This document shows, one piece after another, positions 34,918-43,533 of a stretch of DNA of 64,000 nucleotides. The notes beneath the pieces were generated by a model. The model was not told where the DNA came from. It saw only the letters and a list, made by a program, of their open reading frames with translations, and did not search any database. Both the position numbers and the translations under genes were made by a program. Source of the DNA: Geomesophilobacter sediminis (GTDB taxonomy: Bacteria; Desulfobacterota; Desulfuromonadia; Geobacterales; Geobacteraceae); contig NZ_JAEMHM010000004.1 in assembly GCF_016458275.1 (NCBI RefSeq), positions 248,001-312,000 of the forward strand. Reading direction: 5' to 3'. Positions within the stretch are counted from its first letter, which is position 1; each line of letters begins with the position of its first letter.

Positions 34918-37158
34918 TCAGCGGGAAATGAGGCTGCCCACCCCCAGGACCCGGCCGAAGTCCCAAAGAGACCGGAAGAAAGGATCGAAGCGCTCCCGGC
35001 GCACCTGCTCCTCTTCCCGCTCCCAGAAAAAGAGCCGGGAGACCGGGAAGAGATAGCCGAAACCATAGGCGGTAAAACTGGGGCGGCGTTGGGACAGAAG
35101 CGCCGAGGCATAACGGTAGCGCCCCTCCTCGACCCGCACCAAAAACAGGGCCCGGTGACGCAGGACCGCAGCCTCAGCCAGGAGGTCCCCAACCCGTTTC
35201 GGATCTCCCGACCCGAAGCGAACCTCCCGCTCGGCGAGCAGGGCCTCCAGGGTCGCCGCCCGGTGCCGGGCGCGCAGCGCCCCCACCCGAAGTGCCGTCG
35301 CCACCTCCCGGGCCAGCGCCAGCCCCGGTTCCGCGCCCCTGCTTTTCGCTGCCTGCTCCACCCGGTGATCGATCCGGTCGCAGAGCAGGGTCATCGCGGC
35401 GCCGTAGGCTTCCAAGCCCCGCACCGCCTCCCGCAGTTCCCCGGCCCGCGCCGCACCGTCCCGCCCGAGAACCGCCTGAAGCGGGAACCCCGGGTCCGGC
35501 TGGAAGGGTTGCGAAAGCAGCGGCGGAAGCTCCGAGAACGGGGCCAGCGCCGCCAGGTAGCGCTGCAGCCCCCGCCCCTTGAGGAAGTCCTGCTGCAGGG
35601 ACAAGGCCTCAGCGAAAAGCCGCGCGGCCGGCGGATCACCCACCAGATCGGCAAACGGGCCCAAGGGAGTGGCTGCCGCAAGCGTATCGCCCCCCCTCCC
35701 CCCGGCGGTCCCGTTACGGTACTCCCAGGACCAACGCGCAATGCTCCAGTCGACCAGCCAGTACCCCCATTCCCACCCGGTGGAAAAGGTGAGATGGCCG
35801 CTGACGCCGATCCGCTCCATCTCCCTGATATCGTGCAGGCGACTGGGGAGGTAGGTGAGGAGCAGCAGCGGCACCGGCGAGTCGTAGCAGACCCAGTACG
35901 ACGACTCCGGCCAGAACCAGGTTTCCCGGCGGGCGTTCTCCCGGCGCGCCGCGGCCAGCATGGGCTGCTGGTTCCGGTTCCCGTAGACCGGCGCCACCGG
36001 CTCGGAAACGGAGTAATCCATGACGGTATGGATGAGGATCCCGCTTTGGGACAGCTGGGGGCGCCGCTGGGTGCCGATCTCCTCCGCGGCGATAACGTGG
36101 GTCGCGTAGAATAGCCGCGCCCGGTAGCGGTTTTGCACCGCTTCCTCGAAATGGCGCTGGACGCCGGGGAGGAGCCTGCCGAGCAAGGGAAGGTGCTCTC
36201 CCATGGTCGCATCGAGGGTGACGAAATCCCAAGGGACCTGAAAGAGCCAGGCGAGGGTGCGGTCGACCTGGGTCCGGTAGCAAGGATAGGGACGGAGCAG
36301 GGTAAGCGCCTGAAAGGCTTGCTGCTGCAGCATGGAAAGCGAGAGTTCGATGCCGCAGGAGATGCCCCGGCTCTGGGCGTAGGTGACGATCCTGCGGGCA
36401 AACGAGGGCCAGCGTTCCCGATCCACCTCCCGCAGGAGGAAGAACTGGAAGCTGTTCTGTCCGTTTCGCGCGAGCCAATCCAGGTACTCGGCGACGTCTT
36501 CGAAGGCGCCGGGGCGAAGCGGGTCGTGGAGCTGCTCGGCGAGCTCGATCGGATGGAGGGTATGCAGGTGAAAGCCCCGGTGGTCGAAGCGCGGGCGGCC
36601 GGAAAAGCCCCCCCGCAGCGGGAGCGGCCAGCGGCGATGCGCCGGGAACACCGTCTGGCGGGGGTGCAGGAACCGGTAGCCGAGTCGCTCCTGCAAAAGG
36701 GCATAGACCCCGGCGGCGACCGCTTCGGGGGTTGCCGCTTGAAGCTCACAGAGCCGCTGCGCGCCGCGGCAGCTCCACCGCCACGAGAAGTCGCATCGAG
36801 GGGCGTGAAGGGTGGGATAGGGACGGGGCGCCCGGCTTTGGCTGGGAGGTGCCGTGCTTTCGCACCGGAGCTTGAGCAGCACGTCGGCGCCCTGCGGCTG
36901 GTTCACGGTAACGGTGCTGCCGGGAAATCCCCTGGTGAGAAGCGACGCGGCGTCGACGGTCATGAGCCGGACCGGCGCTTTTTCCAACAGGGGGGCGGAA
37001 ACCTCGAGGTCAATCCTCAGGCCCCTCCCCAGCACCGAACCGGGGAGCCCCAGGAGCAGGACGCAGACCAGGCCGAGGCTAAGCACCAGCCGCTTGCATG
37101 AAAAAGGGGTCGACGTGATGGTGGGGACTCCGATCAGGAAAAAGGTGGTATGCGCCAA
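34918..37158 (-). CDS. Exported GH67-N-like hydrolase-fold protein
   Basis: About 746-aa protein with an export signal (KRLVLSLGLVCVLLLGLPGSVLG). The start is uncertain: no in-frame ATG precedes the signal peptide. TTG 37156-37158 is listed; GTG 37084-37086, inside the hydrophobic stretch, is a poor alternative. Neither has a strong ribosome-binding site. After the signal, about 100 residues resemble the N-terminal domain of alpha-glucuronidase-type hydrolases (PEAVAAGVYALLQERLGYRFLH). A TIM-barrel-like region follows (DHRGFHLHTLHPIELAEQL, then YLDWLARNGQNSFQFFLL). The C-terminal 250 residues are helical. I cannot point to a catalytic acid pair with certainty. It follows the RMD1-like gene by about 125 nt and may be expressed with it. 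Confidence 0.65.
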   Translation of the reverse strand: MAHTTFFLIGVPTITSTPFSCKRLVLSLGLVCVLLLGLPGSVLGRGLRIDLEVSAPLLEKAPVRLMTVDAASLLTRGFPGSTVTVNQPQGADVLLKLRCESTAPPSQSRAPRPYPTLHAPRCDFSWRWSCRGAQRLCELQAATPEAVAAGVYALLQERLGYRFLHPRQTVFPAHRRWPLPLRGGFSGRPRFDHRGFHLHTLHPIELAEQLHDPLRPGAFEDVAEYLDWLARNGQNSFQFFLLREVDRERWPSFARRIVTYAQSRGISCGIELSLSMLQQQAFQALTLLRPYPCYRTQVDRTLAWLFQVPWDFVTLDATMGEHLPLLGRLLPGVQRHFEEAVQNRYRARLFYATHVIAAEEIGTQRRPQLSQSGILIHTVMDYSVSEPVAPVYGNRNQQPMLAAARRENARRETWFWPESSYWVCYDSPVPLLLLTYLPSRLHDIREMERIGVSGHLTFSTGWEWGYWLVDWSIARWSWEYRNGTAGGRGGDTLAAATPLGPFADLVGDPPAARLFAEALSLQQDFLKGRGLQRYLAALAPFSELPPLLSQPFQPDPGFPLQAVLGRDGAARAGELREAVRGLEAYGAAMTLLCDRIDHRVEQAAKSRGAEPGLALAREVATALRVGALRARHRAATLEALLAEREVRFGSGDPKRVGDLLAEAAVLRHRALFLVRVEEGRYRYASALLSQRRPSFTAYGFGYLFPVSRLFFWEREEEQVRRERFDPFFRSLWDFGRVLGVGSLISR

Positions 37159-37283
37159 GTGAACGCGGTCACCGTAGCAGGTGAATGTAACAGCCGTGCC
37201 ACGGCGTAAAGTTCCTTTTACCTTTCCGGGGAGCGGCTTCGGCGCCGCAAAGGGTATAACTTCGCTGCCGTCGTCGCTTTTCG

Positions 37284-38105
37284 CTACTTGGGGAGGATTT
37301 CTAAGACGTAGATCACGATCTCGATGACGATGAGGACGATGATGATCATCTCCAGTTGGAAGCCACGGCGGGCGTGGCTGAGCGTCGAGAAGACATCGGT
37401 TATGTCCAGGAGGGTCTCGGACTTGTGCCGGATCTCCAGGTAACGCTGATTGAGTTCGAACAGGTTCGCCATGGTTACGTAAAACCGGTCCGCCTCCTGG
37501 TTGTCCCAGGTGATCTCCGGCTTGTCGAGGATCATTACGTAGGCGATGGAGCGGTACTTGAAGTTCAGAATCTCCGCGGCGGACTTGGCCAGCCGTTTCA
37601 GCGGGAGATTCAGGTTGCCGTCCCGGAGCCGCGCGATCAGCCCTTCCATCTCGTCGAAGACCTTGTCCACCTGGTCTTCGATCCGCTCCAGCGCCACGGA
37701 CTTGGCAAGGACAAACGCGACGATATCCACGAAGGCCGAGTCGAAACGGGGGACGGACGCTCCCTCGTTGGAAATTTCCTGCGCCTTCCCCGCCCCGATT
37801 CGCAGCGAATACCGGTCCTGGTGGCGAACCGCGGCAAACTCGCGGAAGGCGTCGATGACTGCGGACATCCGGAGGGCGAAGCTGGCGATCACCGGGTCGG
37901 GGCAGTCCAGGAAAACGACCCCGCCGAAATTGTAAAGATACACCTGCCCCGTCTCGGCCCGCTCGGCGGCCGGTTTCATGGTTGCCGGGTCCAGGACCAT
38001 CGGTTCCTCCCAGCGGAACTTCCGGCTCAGGCCGAGATGGGCACCGAGCTTGTTGAGGTCCACCTCCCCTGCCAGGGCAAACGCTTGGAACTGACGTTGG
38101 GTCAC
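37284..38105 (-). CDS. RMD1/YagE (DUF155) family protein
   Basis: 273-aa protein with GTG start (38103-38105) behind GGAGG. It matches the RMD1/YagE (DUF155) family: a beta-rich N-terminal part (ETGQVYLYNFGGVVFLDCPD), a central helical part (DIVAFVLAKSVALERIEDQVDKVFD) and the family's C-terminal membrane helix (LEMIIIVLIVIEIVIYVLEI), which is preceded by FSTLSHARRGFQ. Relatives are membrane-anchored proteins of poorly known function (the yeast Rmd1/Rmd8/Mrx10 group). It heads a minus-strand unit that may include the GH67-like gene. Confidence 0.85.
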   Translation of the reverse strand: MTQRQFQAFALAGEVDLNKLGAHLGLSRKFRWEEPMVLDPATMKPAAERAETGQVYLYNFGGVVFLDCPDPVIASFALRMSAVIDAFREFAAVRHQDRYSLRIGAGKAQEISNEGASVPRFDSAFVDIVAFVLAKSVALERIEDQVDKVFDEMEGLIARLRDGNLNLPLKRLAKSAAEILNFKYRSIAYVMILDKPEITWDNQEADRFYVTMANLFELNQRYLEIRHKSETLLDITDVFSTLSHARRGFQLEMIIIVLIVIEIVIYVLEILPK

Positions 38106-38441
38106 CTCGCCTACCTCCTCTGCCTTGTGCCGTTGGTTCCAGTGGGTGCTGCACCTGCGCCGAACTCTCAGTCAAAGAAGAACTATGATCCAGGCGGACT
38201 TATTGTCAACGGCAGCGAATGTTACAAAAATGTGAACATGTAAAGAAACAGTTGAGATGGAGGCGTCGCAAACGTATACTCAGCGGTGAGCTGACAGGAA
38301 CCAGCTTGCACCTTTGCCACTCTGGAGCATCGCATTTGCTTTCCATTCAGTCAGTACCGGTGGGCTGTGACACCGGGCTATTCAACCAATGGGAAGTCAA
38401 AGCGAACCGTCGTAGGGTAATGAGAGTACGGCCCGGGAGAC
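38106..38441. other. Divergent intergenic region
   Basis: About 335 nt between divergent genes. It must hold both promoters. AT content is raised at 38190-38250. I see no clear -35/-10 pair, hairpin or gene. Confidence 0.45.
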
Positions 38442-38651
38442 ATGATGGTTCAGCTAGATAAAACAGCGGGGGAGTTAGCAAAAAGGTTCTTCTTGATCCA
38501 TTTTTCCCGGGAGGATTATTCCGGGGTAACCTGCCGCGATTGCGCCGATTTCCGAACCGGCCAGTGCGCCGGCAAAGAGTACCAGGGCCGCCAGTGCTTC
38601 CAGTGCATGGAGCGGCACGCCCGGGAGTCGCACGATTTGCGGCCGGATTGA
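38442..38651 (+). CDS. Small Cys-rich protein
   Basis: 69-aa protein with GGGAG upstream of ATG 38442 (a second ATG follows at once). The C-terminal half has six cysteines in a pattern fit for zinc or disulfides (TCRDCADFRTGQC, then QCFQC) plus a nearby His. The N-terminal part is helical and charged. It lies 42 nt before the ParA gene in the same direction, so it is probably part of that unit. I do not recognise a named family. Confidence 0.55.
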   Translation: MMVQLDKTAGELAKRFFLIHFSREDYSGVTCRDCADFRTGQCAGKEYQGRQCFQCMERHARESHDLRPD

Positions 38652-38693
38652 GCGGCGCCGCTCCAACGGCGGGTGCGGCACGAAGGAGGGCAG

Positions 38694-39353
38694 ATGGCCC
38701 AGGTTATCGGCGTGGTTCAGGTCAAAGGCGGGGTCGGACGATCGACCATAGCCACCAACCTGGCCGCGGTTTTGTCGCTCAAGCAGCCGACGGTGCTGAT
38801 CGACTGCGACCTCCCGCAGGGAACCAGCGCCTCGTGGTTCACCTTGCGCCGGTCCGAGTTGGAGCCGAAGCACCTCACCCTGGCGACCGCCTCGGATCAT
38901 CGGGAGCTGGTGCAGTTGGTCCGGGAGCTTTCCGAACGGCACCGCTACCTGGTGATCGACGCACCGCCGCGCCTGGCCGAGATGACCCGGGCGGTCATGG
39001 TGCTGAGCACCCTGGCCCTGGTCCCGTTGGGGGCGAGTGCCGTCGAGATCTGGTCGACCCAGGACCTGCTCAAAACGGTCGAGGAGGCGCGTCGGTTCCG
39101 TCCCGACATCGACGTGCGCCTGGTCTGGAACCGGTTCCGGGCGCGGACCCGGGAAGGGATCGAGGTGAGCGAAGCGGCGCACCGGGAACTGGGGCTCAAG
39201 GAGCTGGCGACCCGCCTTGGCTACCGGGTCTCCTACAGCGAAGCGTTGGCGCGGGGGCTTTCTGCGGACGAATGGCTGGACCCGGTGGCACGTGCCGAGG
39301 TGTTGGCGCTGGCCGCCGAGGTGAAGGGAATATTGAAAGGGAAGGCAAAATGA
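38694..39353 (+). CDS. ParA/MinD-family ATPase
   Basis: 219-aa P-loop ATPase that starts at ATG 38694 (GGAGG upstream). The deviant Walker A box reads VKGGVGRST: the signature Lys at the start is kept, but the Lys that contacts the beta/gamma phosphates in most family members is Arg. Walker B-like VLIDCD and YLVIDAPP follow. It is an orphan ParA type (no N-terminal HTH), and it overlaps the next gene by 4 nt (ATGA), so it is translationally coupled to a ribbon-helix-helix-like partner. The pair looks like a plasmid-style partition or protein-positioning module rather than the main parAB, since no parB or parS is seen. Its cargo is unknown. Confidence 0.85.
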   Translation: MAQVIGVVQVKGGVGRSTIATNLAAVLSLKQPTVLIDCDLPQGTSASWFTLRRSELEPKHLTLATASDHRELVQLVRELSERHRYLVIDAPPRLAEMTRAVMVLSTLALVPLGASAVEIWSTQDLLKTVEEARRFRPDIDVRLVWNRFRARTREGIEVSEAAHRELGLKELATRLGYRVSYSEALARGLSADEWLDPVARAEVLALAAEVKGILKGKAK

Positions 39354-39589
39354 CGCGAGCCAAGAGCAAGGCCCCCATCCACAAGCCGGCCTTCGAGGTG
39401 GATGACATCCTTCGGTTCGCCGAAGGGGAAAACGGGGCGGGAGAGGGAAAAGGGGCCCCGCGCACCACCCTCACCCTCACTCTCAAAACGGAAGTATGCG
39501 AGCTGCTCCAGGCCGAGGCCGCCCGGAAGGAGAAATCGGTGGACCGGATCGTGGAAAGGCTGGTCGCCAAGCACCTGGGCAAACACTAG
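39350..39589 (+). CDS. Putative ribbon-helix-helix partner of ParA
   Basis: 79-aa protein overlapping the parA stop (ATGA). The N-terminal half is a flexible, charged tail (KAPIHKPAFEVDDILRFAEG). The C-terminal 45 residues fit a ribbon-helix-helix fold: a beta strand (RTTLTLTLKTEVC), then helix (ELLQAEAARKEKS), then helix (VDRIVERLVAKHLG). Small dimeric RHH proteins with a mobile N-terminal tail are ParG/Omega-type partners that bind DNA and stimulate ParA. Its stop codon shares the palindrome CTAG with the stop of the convergent response-regulator gene. Confidence 0.65.
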   Translation: MTRAKSKAPIHKPAFEVDDILRFAEGENGAGEGKGAPRTTLTLTLKTEVCELLQAEAARKEKSVDRIVERLVAKHLGKH

Positions 39590-40467
39590 CCCCGCCCGGG
39601 CGCCTGCCTCAGGATCCCCTTGGCCCACTGGACCAGGTCCAAAAGGGCAAAGGTCACCGCCTGCACCGTGTAGCGCGTCGGCGGGTACTTGGGATTTGCG
39701 TAGGGGGTATGGGCGCCGTTGTCGCTGGAGACCTTGTAGACCAGTTCGGAAAACCGGTCGATCACCTTGTAGCGCTCGATGACTCCGCGCTCGGCAAGGT
39801 GCTTGTAAACCCCCACCACGTTCACCTCGCTTGCCACCAGGTGTCCCGGAATCAACGCCGGGTCGGCCTGCTGCAGCACGATGTAGATCCGCTCCTGCAC
39901 CCTGCGCAGCGCGCTCAGGGTGTTCTTGATCACCGTGAGATCGCCGCTCTCCATGTTCATCAGGGCGCAGATCAGCTCCCGCTCCGTCTCCCCCCCGAAG
40001 GCCTCGGCCACCCCCTCGAACACCTCGCGGTACCGGTTAACGATTTTCAGCCAGTCGAGCTTCTGGGCCTCATCCACCAGGTGGGCCAGCATCGCCGTCT
40101 CGTCGCGCCCTTTGGAATAGACCCGGAGGGTCCCCGCGTAGAGGTCGCTCAGGTTGCGGTAGAGATCGGCCTCCCCGGTCAGTACCACGAGCGGCAGATG
40201 GGGCGCCCGCTCCCCGAAAAACTTGATGGCGGCGCTGAGAAAGCTGTTGTCGGGGACCTCCTGATCCCGCTCCTTCAGGCACTTGCCGTCCAGGATGATC
40301 CCGACCACCCCCTGCCCCTGCGGGGCGGCAAACAGCTCCTTTCCCTCCTCCAGGCTGCGCGCGTGGCACAGCCGGAGCGAACAGCGCTGGGCGTCGCGGA
40401 AAAGGGATTCCACATAAGGTGTCGAGTCGTCGATGATCAAAACCGGCAGCAGCGGGGTACGGTTCAT
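39586..40467 (-). CDS. Response-regulator-like protein with an unusual output domain
   Basis: 293-aa protein. The N-terminal 130 residues form a receiver domain: LIIDDS at 10-15, the phosphoacceptor Asp60 in GIILDGK, LVVLTGEAD with the conserved Thr, and VYSKGRDE with the Lys. The remaining 160 residues are helical and include a winged-helix-like end (HLVASEVNVVGVYKHLAERGVIERYKVI), but I do not recognise a standard DNA-binding class. It begins directly at the stop of the histidine-kinase gene (TGA then ATG), so the two form a coupled two-component pair. Confidence 0.75.
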   Translation of the reverse strand: MNRTPLLPVLIIDDSTPYVESLFRDAQRCSLRLCHARSLEEGKELFAAPQGQGVVGIILDGKCLKERDQEVPDNSFLSAAIKFFGERAPHLPLVVLTGEADLYRNLSDLYAGTLRVYSKGRDETAMLAHLVDEAQKLDWLKIVNRYREVFEGVAEAFGGETERELICALMNMESGDLTVIKNTLSALRRVQERIYIVLQQADPALIPGHLVASEVNVVGVYKHLAERGVIERYKVIDRFSELVYKVSSDNGAHTPYANPKYPPTRYTVQAVTFALLDLVQWAKGILRQAPGRG

Positions 40468-41619
40468 TCAGCAGCTCCCTCCTTTGGGCAGGATGATCCG
40501 GAAATGGAGCGGGTGGTGATCGCGGATGATCTCGAAGCTGCCGTGGTGCGCCTCCACCATCTTCCCGATCCAGGCCCCCCCCAGCCCGTCGCCGGGAGAG
40601 TCGCTGCTCTTTTTGCCATAGGAGAGAAAATCCTTGGCCGAGAGGTTGGCCGGAAAGGGTTTGCCGTTGTTGGTGTAATCGATGCGCACCGTACGGCGGG
40701 TCTCCCGCACCTCGAAAACGAGCTCCGGCTCGCGATCCAGTCCGGCAAAGCCGTGCATCTCGGCGTTACGCACCAGGTTGTTGATCGCCTCGACGAAGGA
40801 GGCCCGGTGCACGCGGGCCGTGAGCTGTTCCCGCCCCAGCACCCTGACCCGGAGCCGTCCGGCATACAGGGGGGCCACCTCCCTGAGCAAAAGCGGAACC
40901 AGCGCCGCGGGGCCGAATTCCTCGGCGCGTATCTGCTGGGTCACCAACTGCTTGGTGTTCTCCAGGATGGCCCCGATCTGGTCCAGACTCAAAAGCGCCT
41001 TCTCCAGCGCCTCGCCGACGGTCTCCAGGCTCCCGTCCAGCCGCAGCGCCAGCGCCTCGGCACCGATCCCCCGTTCGGCGAGGAAATCCCGCACCGCCGC
41101 GATCGGAGAACGGGCGATCTGCAGGTTGGGCCGGACGTTGTGGCTCAGGTGCCCGAGGATGGCGAACTCCCCCTCCTTTTTCTCGTCGAGAAGGCGGGTG
41201 TGAATCTGCCGGGAAAGGAGATCGGAAAAGGCCTCCAGGGCGATGGCGGCCGCGATCCCGGCCACGACCAGGACCGAAGTGAGGATGATGTGCTCCCGGC
41301 GGTAGACCACCACCGACACGGGGATCAGCATCAAGGCCAGGGAAGCGACCGAAAGAAGACGCCGCCGCACCGACCGGACGTAGGTCCAGATCAGGGCCCC
41401 TGCCACGATGCTGACCAGGTCGCTCGCCACCGAGGGGGCGGAAGGGGCGTACTCGAAGCGGTTACGGGCCAGAAAAAGGCAGAGCCAGGCGGAACAACGG
41501 GCCGTTGTGGCGAGGATGAATTCCAGCAGCGCGCTCTCCTTGAGAAACCAGACGAAGAGGGCGATGGAGGCGCCGATGATGAGATTGGTGCTGAAGGCAC
41601 GGTTCAGCGAACGTACCAT
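40468..41619 (-). CDS. Membrane sensor histidine kinase
   Basis: 383-aa protein with four or five N-terminal membrane helices (about 10-130) and almost no periplasmic loop, so it probably senses within or across the membrane. A degenerate HisKA region carries His160 in GHLSHNVRPNLQ. The ATP-binding domain has EAINNLVRNAEMHG (N box), DYTNNGKPF and DGLGGAWIGKMVE (G box region). It lies directly upstream of its likely partner response regulator and 10 nt downstream of the DUF3108-like exported protein gene, which could supply the signal. Confidence 0.82.
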   Translation of the reverse strand: MVRSLNRAFSTNLIIGASIALFVWFLKESALLEFILATTARCSAWLCLFLARNRFEYAPSAPSVASDLVSIVAGALIWTYVRSVRRRLLSVASLALMLIPVSVVVYRREHIILTSVLVVAGIAAAIALEAFSDLLSRQIHTRLLDEKKEGEFAILGHLSHNVRPNLQIARSPIAAVRDFLAERGIGAEALALRLDGSLETVGEALEKALLSLDQIGAILENTKQLVTQQIRAEEFGPAALVPLLLREVAPLYAGRLRVRVLGREQLTARVHRASFVEAINNLVRNAEMHGFAGLDREPELVFEVRETRRTVRIDYTNNGKPFPANLSAKDFLSYGKKSSDSPGDGLGGAWIGKMVEAHHGSFEIIRDHHPLHFRIILPKGGSC

Positions 41620-41629
41620 GGCTCCCCCG

Positions 41630-42355
41630 TCATGATTCGTTCAGGGCCACCAGGCGCAGCGAATAGGTCCCCCCCTTCCCCGAACCGTCCTGGCGCACGA
41701 TGAGCACGCCGCGCTCGTCGCTCGTCACCCAGCGCCGACAGCGGTTGTTCGGGTCGGAGAAGTCGACGACCTTGCAGAGGATCCTCCTCCCGGCGACGTC
41801 CATCTCCTCGCTCCGCACCATACGGAAGTGACGGGTGACCACGGTCGCGTGTTCCATGTCCAAAAGCCGCACCTCGCGCGTCTCCCCTTCCCGTTGCAGT
41901 GCGGTCTCCGGACAATCCATGGTGGTGTAGTCGTAACGGCTGCGGGGGACCGCAACCAGACGCACCCCCCCTCCCTCCTCAATCCGGAACCGGAAGGTGT
42001 CGCCTTCGAGGGTCGCCTCGACCGAGGTGGCTTTCCCGTTCTCCTCTCCGTGCTTGCGATAGGAAACGGTGCCCTGGCTGGTGACCAGCGCCTCCTCCCG
42101 ATGGTGACCTTTTCTCTTGAAGAAGATGAAATCGGCATCGATGGCGAGGTTGGAATGAAAGTGGATGGCCCTCCCCCCCTGGTAGGAAACCGGCGCAAGG
42201 ACGGTCTTCAGCTCCCCCACGGCAAAGCCGCGGCTGGTGAGCTTGTAACGGAAATGCCGCCCCGGCGCAGGCTCGGAAGGGAACACGACCCCCTCAAGCA
42301 TGGTAAAGAACAGGAGGAGACCAAAAAAGACGGGGATGCTGGATCTTCTGGGCAT
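41630..42355 (-). CDS. Exported DUF3108-like protein
   Basis: 241-aa exported beta-rich protein (signal peptide about 1-27). The body (FRYKLTSRGFAVGELKTVL, FIFFKRKGHHREEALVT, CKVVDFSDPNNRCRRWVTSD, GVLIVRQDG) follows the pattern of the DUF3108/DUF6134 group of periplasmic proteins, whose function is poorly defined. The first gene of a three-gene unit with the kinase and response regulator, so it may act as a periplasmic accessory of that sensor. No catalytic motif is seen. Confidence 0.6.
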   Translation of the reverse strand: MPRRSSIPVFFGLLLFFTMLEGVVFPSEPAPGRHFRYKLTSRGFAVGELKTVLAPVSYQGGRAIHFHSNLAIDADFIFFKRKGHHREEALVTSQGTVSYRKHGEENGKATSVEATLEGDTFRFRIEEGGGVRLVAVPRSRYDYTTMDCPETALQREGETREVRLLDMEHATVVTRHFRMVRSEEMDVAGRRILCKVVDFSDPNNRCRRWVTSDERGVLIVRQDGSGKGGTYSLRLVALNES

Positions 42356-42812
42356 AGATGAAAGCTCGTGGTGGAACGGGATTGCCCGCCGAACTCGGCA
42401 GGGAAAGTGAGGGCCGCACTCCCGGCCCGCGGAACGAGGCGCGACCCCGCAGCGGGGAGGCCTCAGGAACGGCTTGGTAGCCGGGAGATTTGCTTCGAAT
42501 GGGTAACATCTGATACTGATTATTTACGCACCCAGTGTGGAGACGGTGTGTCATTCCGGTGAATCCTTGGTTACTGAACCAGTCTCGGCAACCGAGATTC
42601 CTACGGTGTATTGATTCACACCAATGAGCAAGCATGTCAGCCAGAGACTTTGTTACAACTGTGTAAACTTTTGTGAATCGACTAAAAGTGGAGCTAACTT
42701 CCATTGAAATTGCACTTTTAGTAGCTATAAAGAGTAATGGCAAAACCTCAATGTCACGAGATTGTCAAATTGATCCAGTGACGGAAAAAGGGAAAAGAGG
42801 CGGACAAACACT
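42356..42812. other. Divergent intergenic region without a supported gene
   Basis: About 457 nt between divergent genes. The left 150 nt are GC-rich and carry short inverted repeats. The right 300 nt are AT-rich and likely hold the promoter of the helix-hairpin-helix gene. I found no convincing gene, riboswitch or terminator here. Confidence 0.5.
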
Positions 42813-43364
42813 ATGATCGACGGGAAAAAGGGGAAAAAAATGGCACAGGCAACGGCTGAACTGCAGCATCTGAAGGGGATCGGCAAGGTGCTGGCGCAAC
42901 GTCTTCACGGTGCCGGGCTGGGAAGCTTCCACGGCATCGTCGAGGCCGGGGAGGACGGGCTCAAGAAGATCCCAGGCCTCAATCCGGCAAGCATCCCCAA
43001 CATTCTCGACCAGGCGAAGAAACTGTCCCACCGGGTCAAGCAGGGGAAGGAGGAGCGGGTCGCCGCGCTGCAGGGAAAGGTTACCGAGGTACGGGAAATG
43101 GTCGGCCGGGTCGAGGAACGGGTCCGGGAGCGTTTTGCGGAGAAGCTGGAAGGAAAGAGCGGGAAGAAGGTGTCGGCGGACCTGAACAAGGTCATGGCCG
43201 CGCTGACCCGGATGGCGGAAGGAGAACACAGCCGATTCAAACGCGCGGAGCGGGCTCTGGACAAGACCCACCGGCGGGTAGCAAAACTGGAAGAGGCGGG
43301 GTTGAAGAAAGTGCGTAAAGGGCTCAAGAAATCGAAAAAGTCCCTGGTAAAACTCTTCACCTGA
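42813..43364 (+). CDS. Helix-hairpin-helix protein with a basic coiled coil
   Basis: 183-aa protein. Residues 15-65 contain two helix-hairpin-helix-like units (LKGIGKVLAQRLHGAGL and LKKIPGLNPASIPNIL), the Gly-h-Gly turns that bind DNA backbones, as in DUF4332-type proteins. A long charged helix follows, and the C-terminus is strongly basic (KKVRKGLKKSKKS). It may bind DNA without sequence preference. The start is uncertain: ATG 42840 has the better ribosome-binding site (AAGGGG) and would remove nine residues. It stands alone. Confidence 0.7.
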   Translation: MIDGKKGKKMAQATAELQHLKGIGKVLAQRLHGAGLGSFHGIVEAGEDGLKKIPGLNPASIPNILDQAKKLSHRVKQGKEERVAALQGKVTEVREMVGRVEERVRERFAEKLEGKSGKKVSADLNKVMAALTRMAEGEHSRFKRAERALDKTHRRVAKLEEAGLKKVRKGLKKSKKSLVKLFT

Positions 43365-43533
43365 CTCCAGGCATCCCTCCGTGCCTCCGCTGCCGGAGCG
43401 GCACTCGGATTCCGGCTCCTCCGCCGAGGCGCCGGAATCCCCTGTTAACGACCAGCCTGGTGAAGCGGGAGCGCCGCGGCGCTCCCCACCCCCGGCCCCC
43501 CTCTCCTTTCCGCGATACGCCCCACCCCAAAGG

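Noticed and set aside
37284-38175. N-terminal extension of the GH67-like frame to 38175
   Set aside because: That part is an out-of-frame reading of the RMD1/YagE gene on the same strand.
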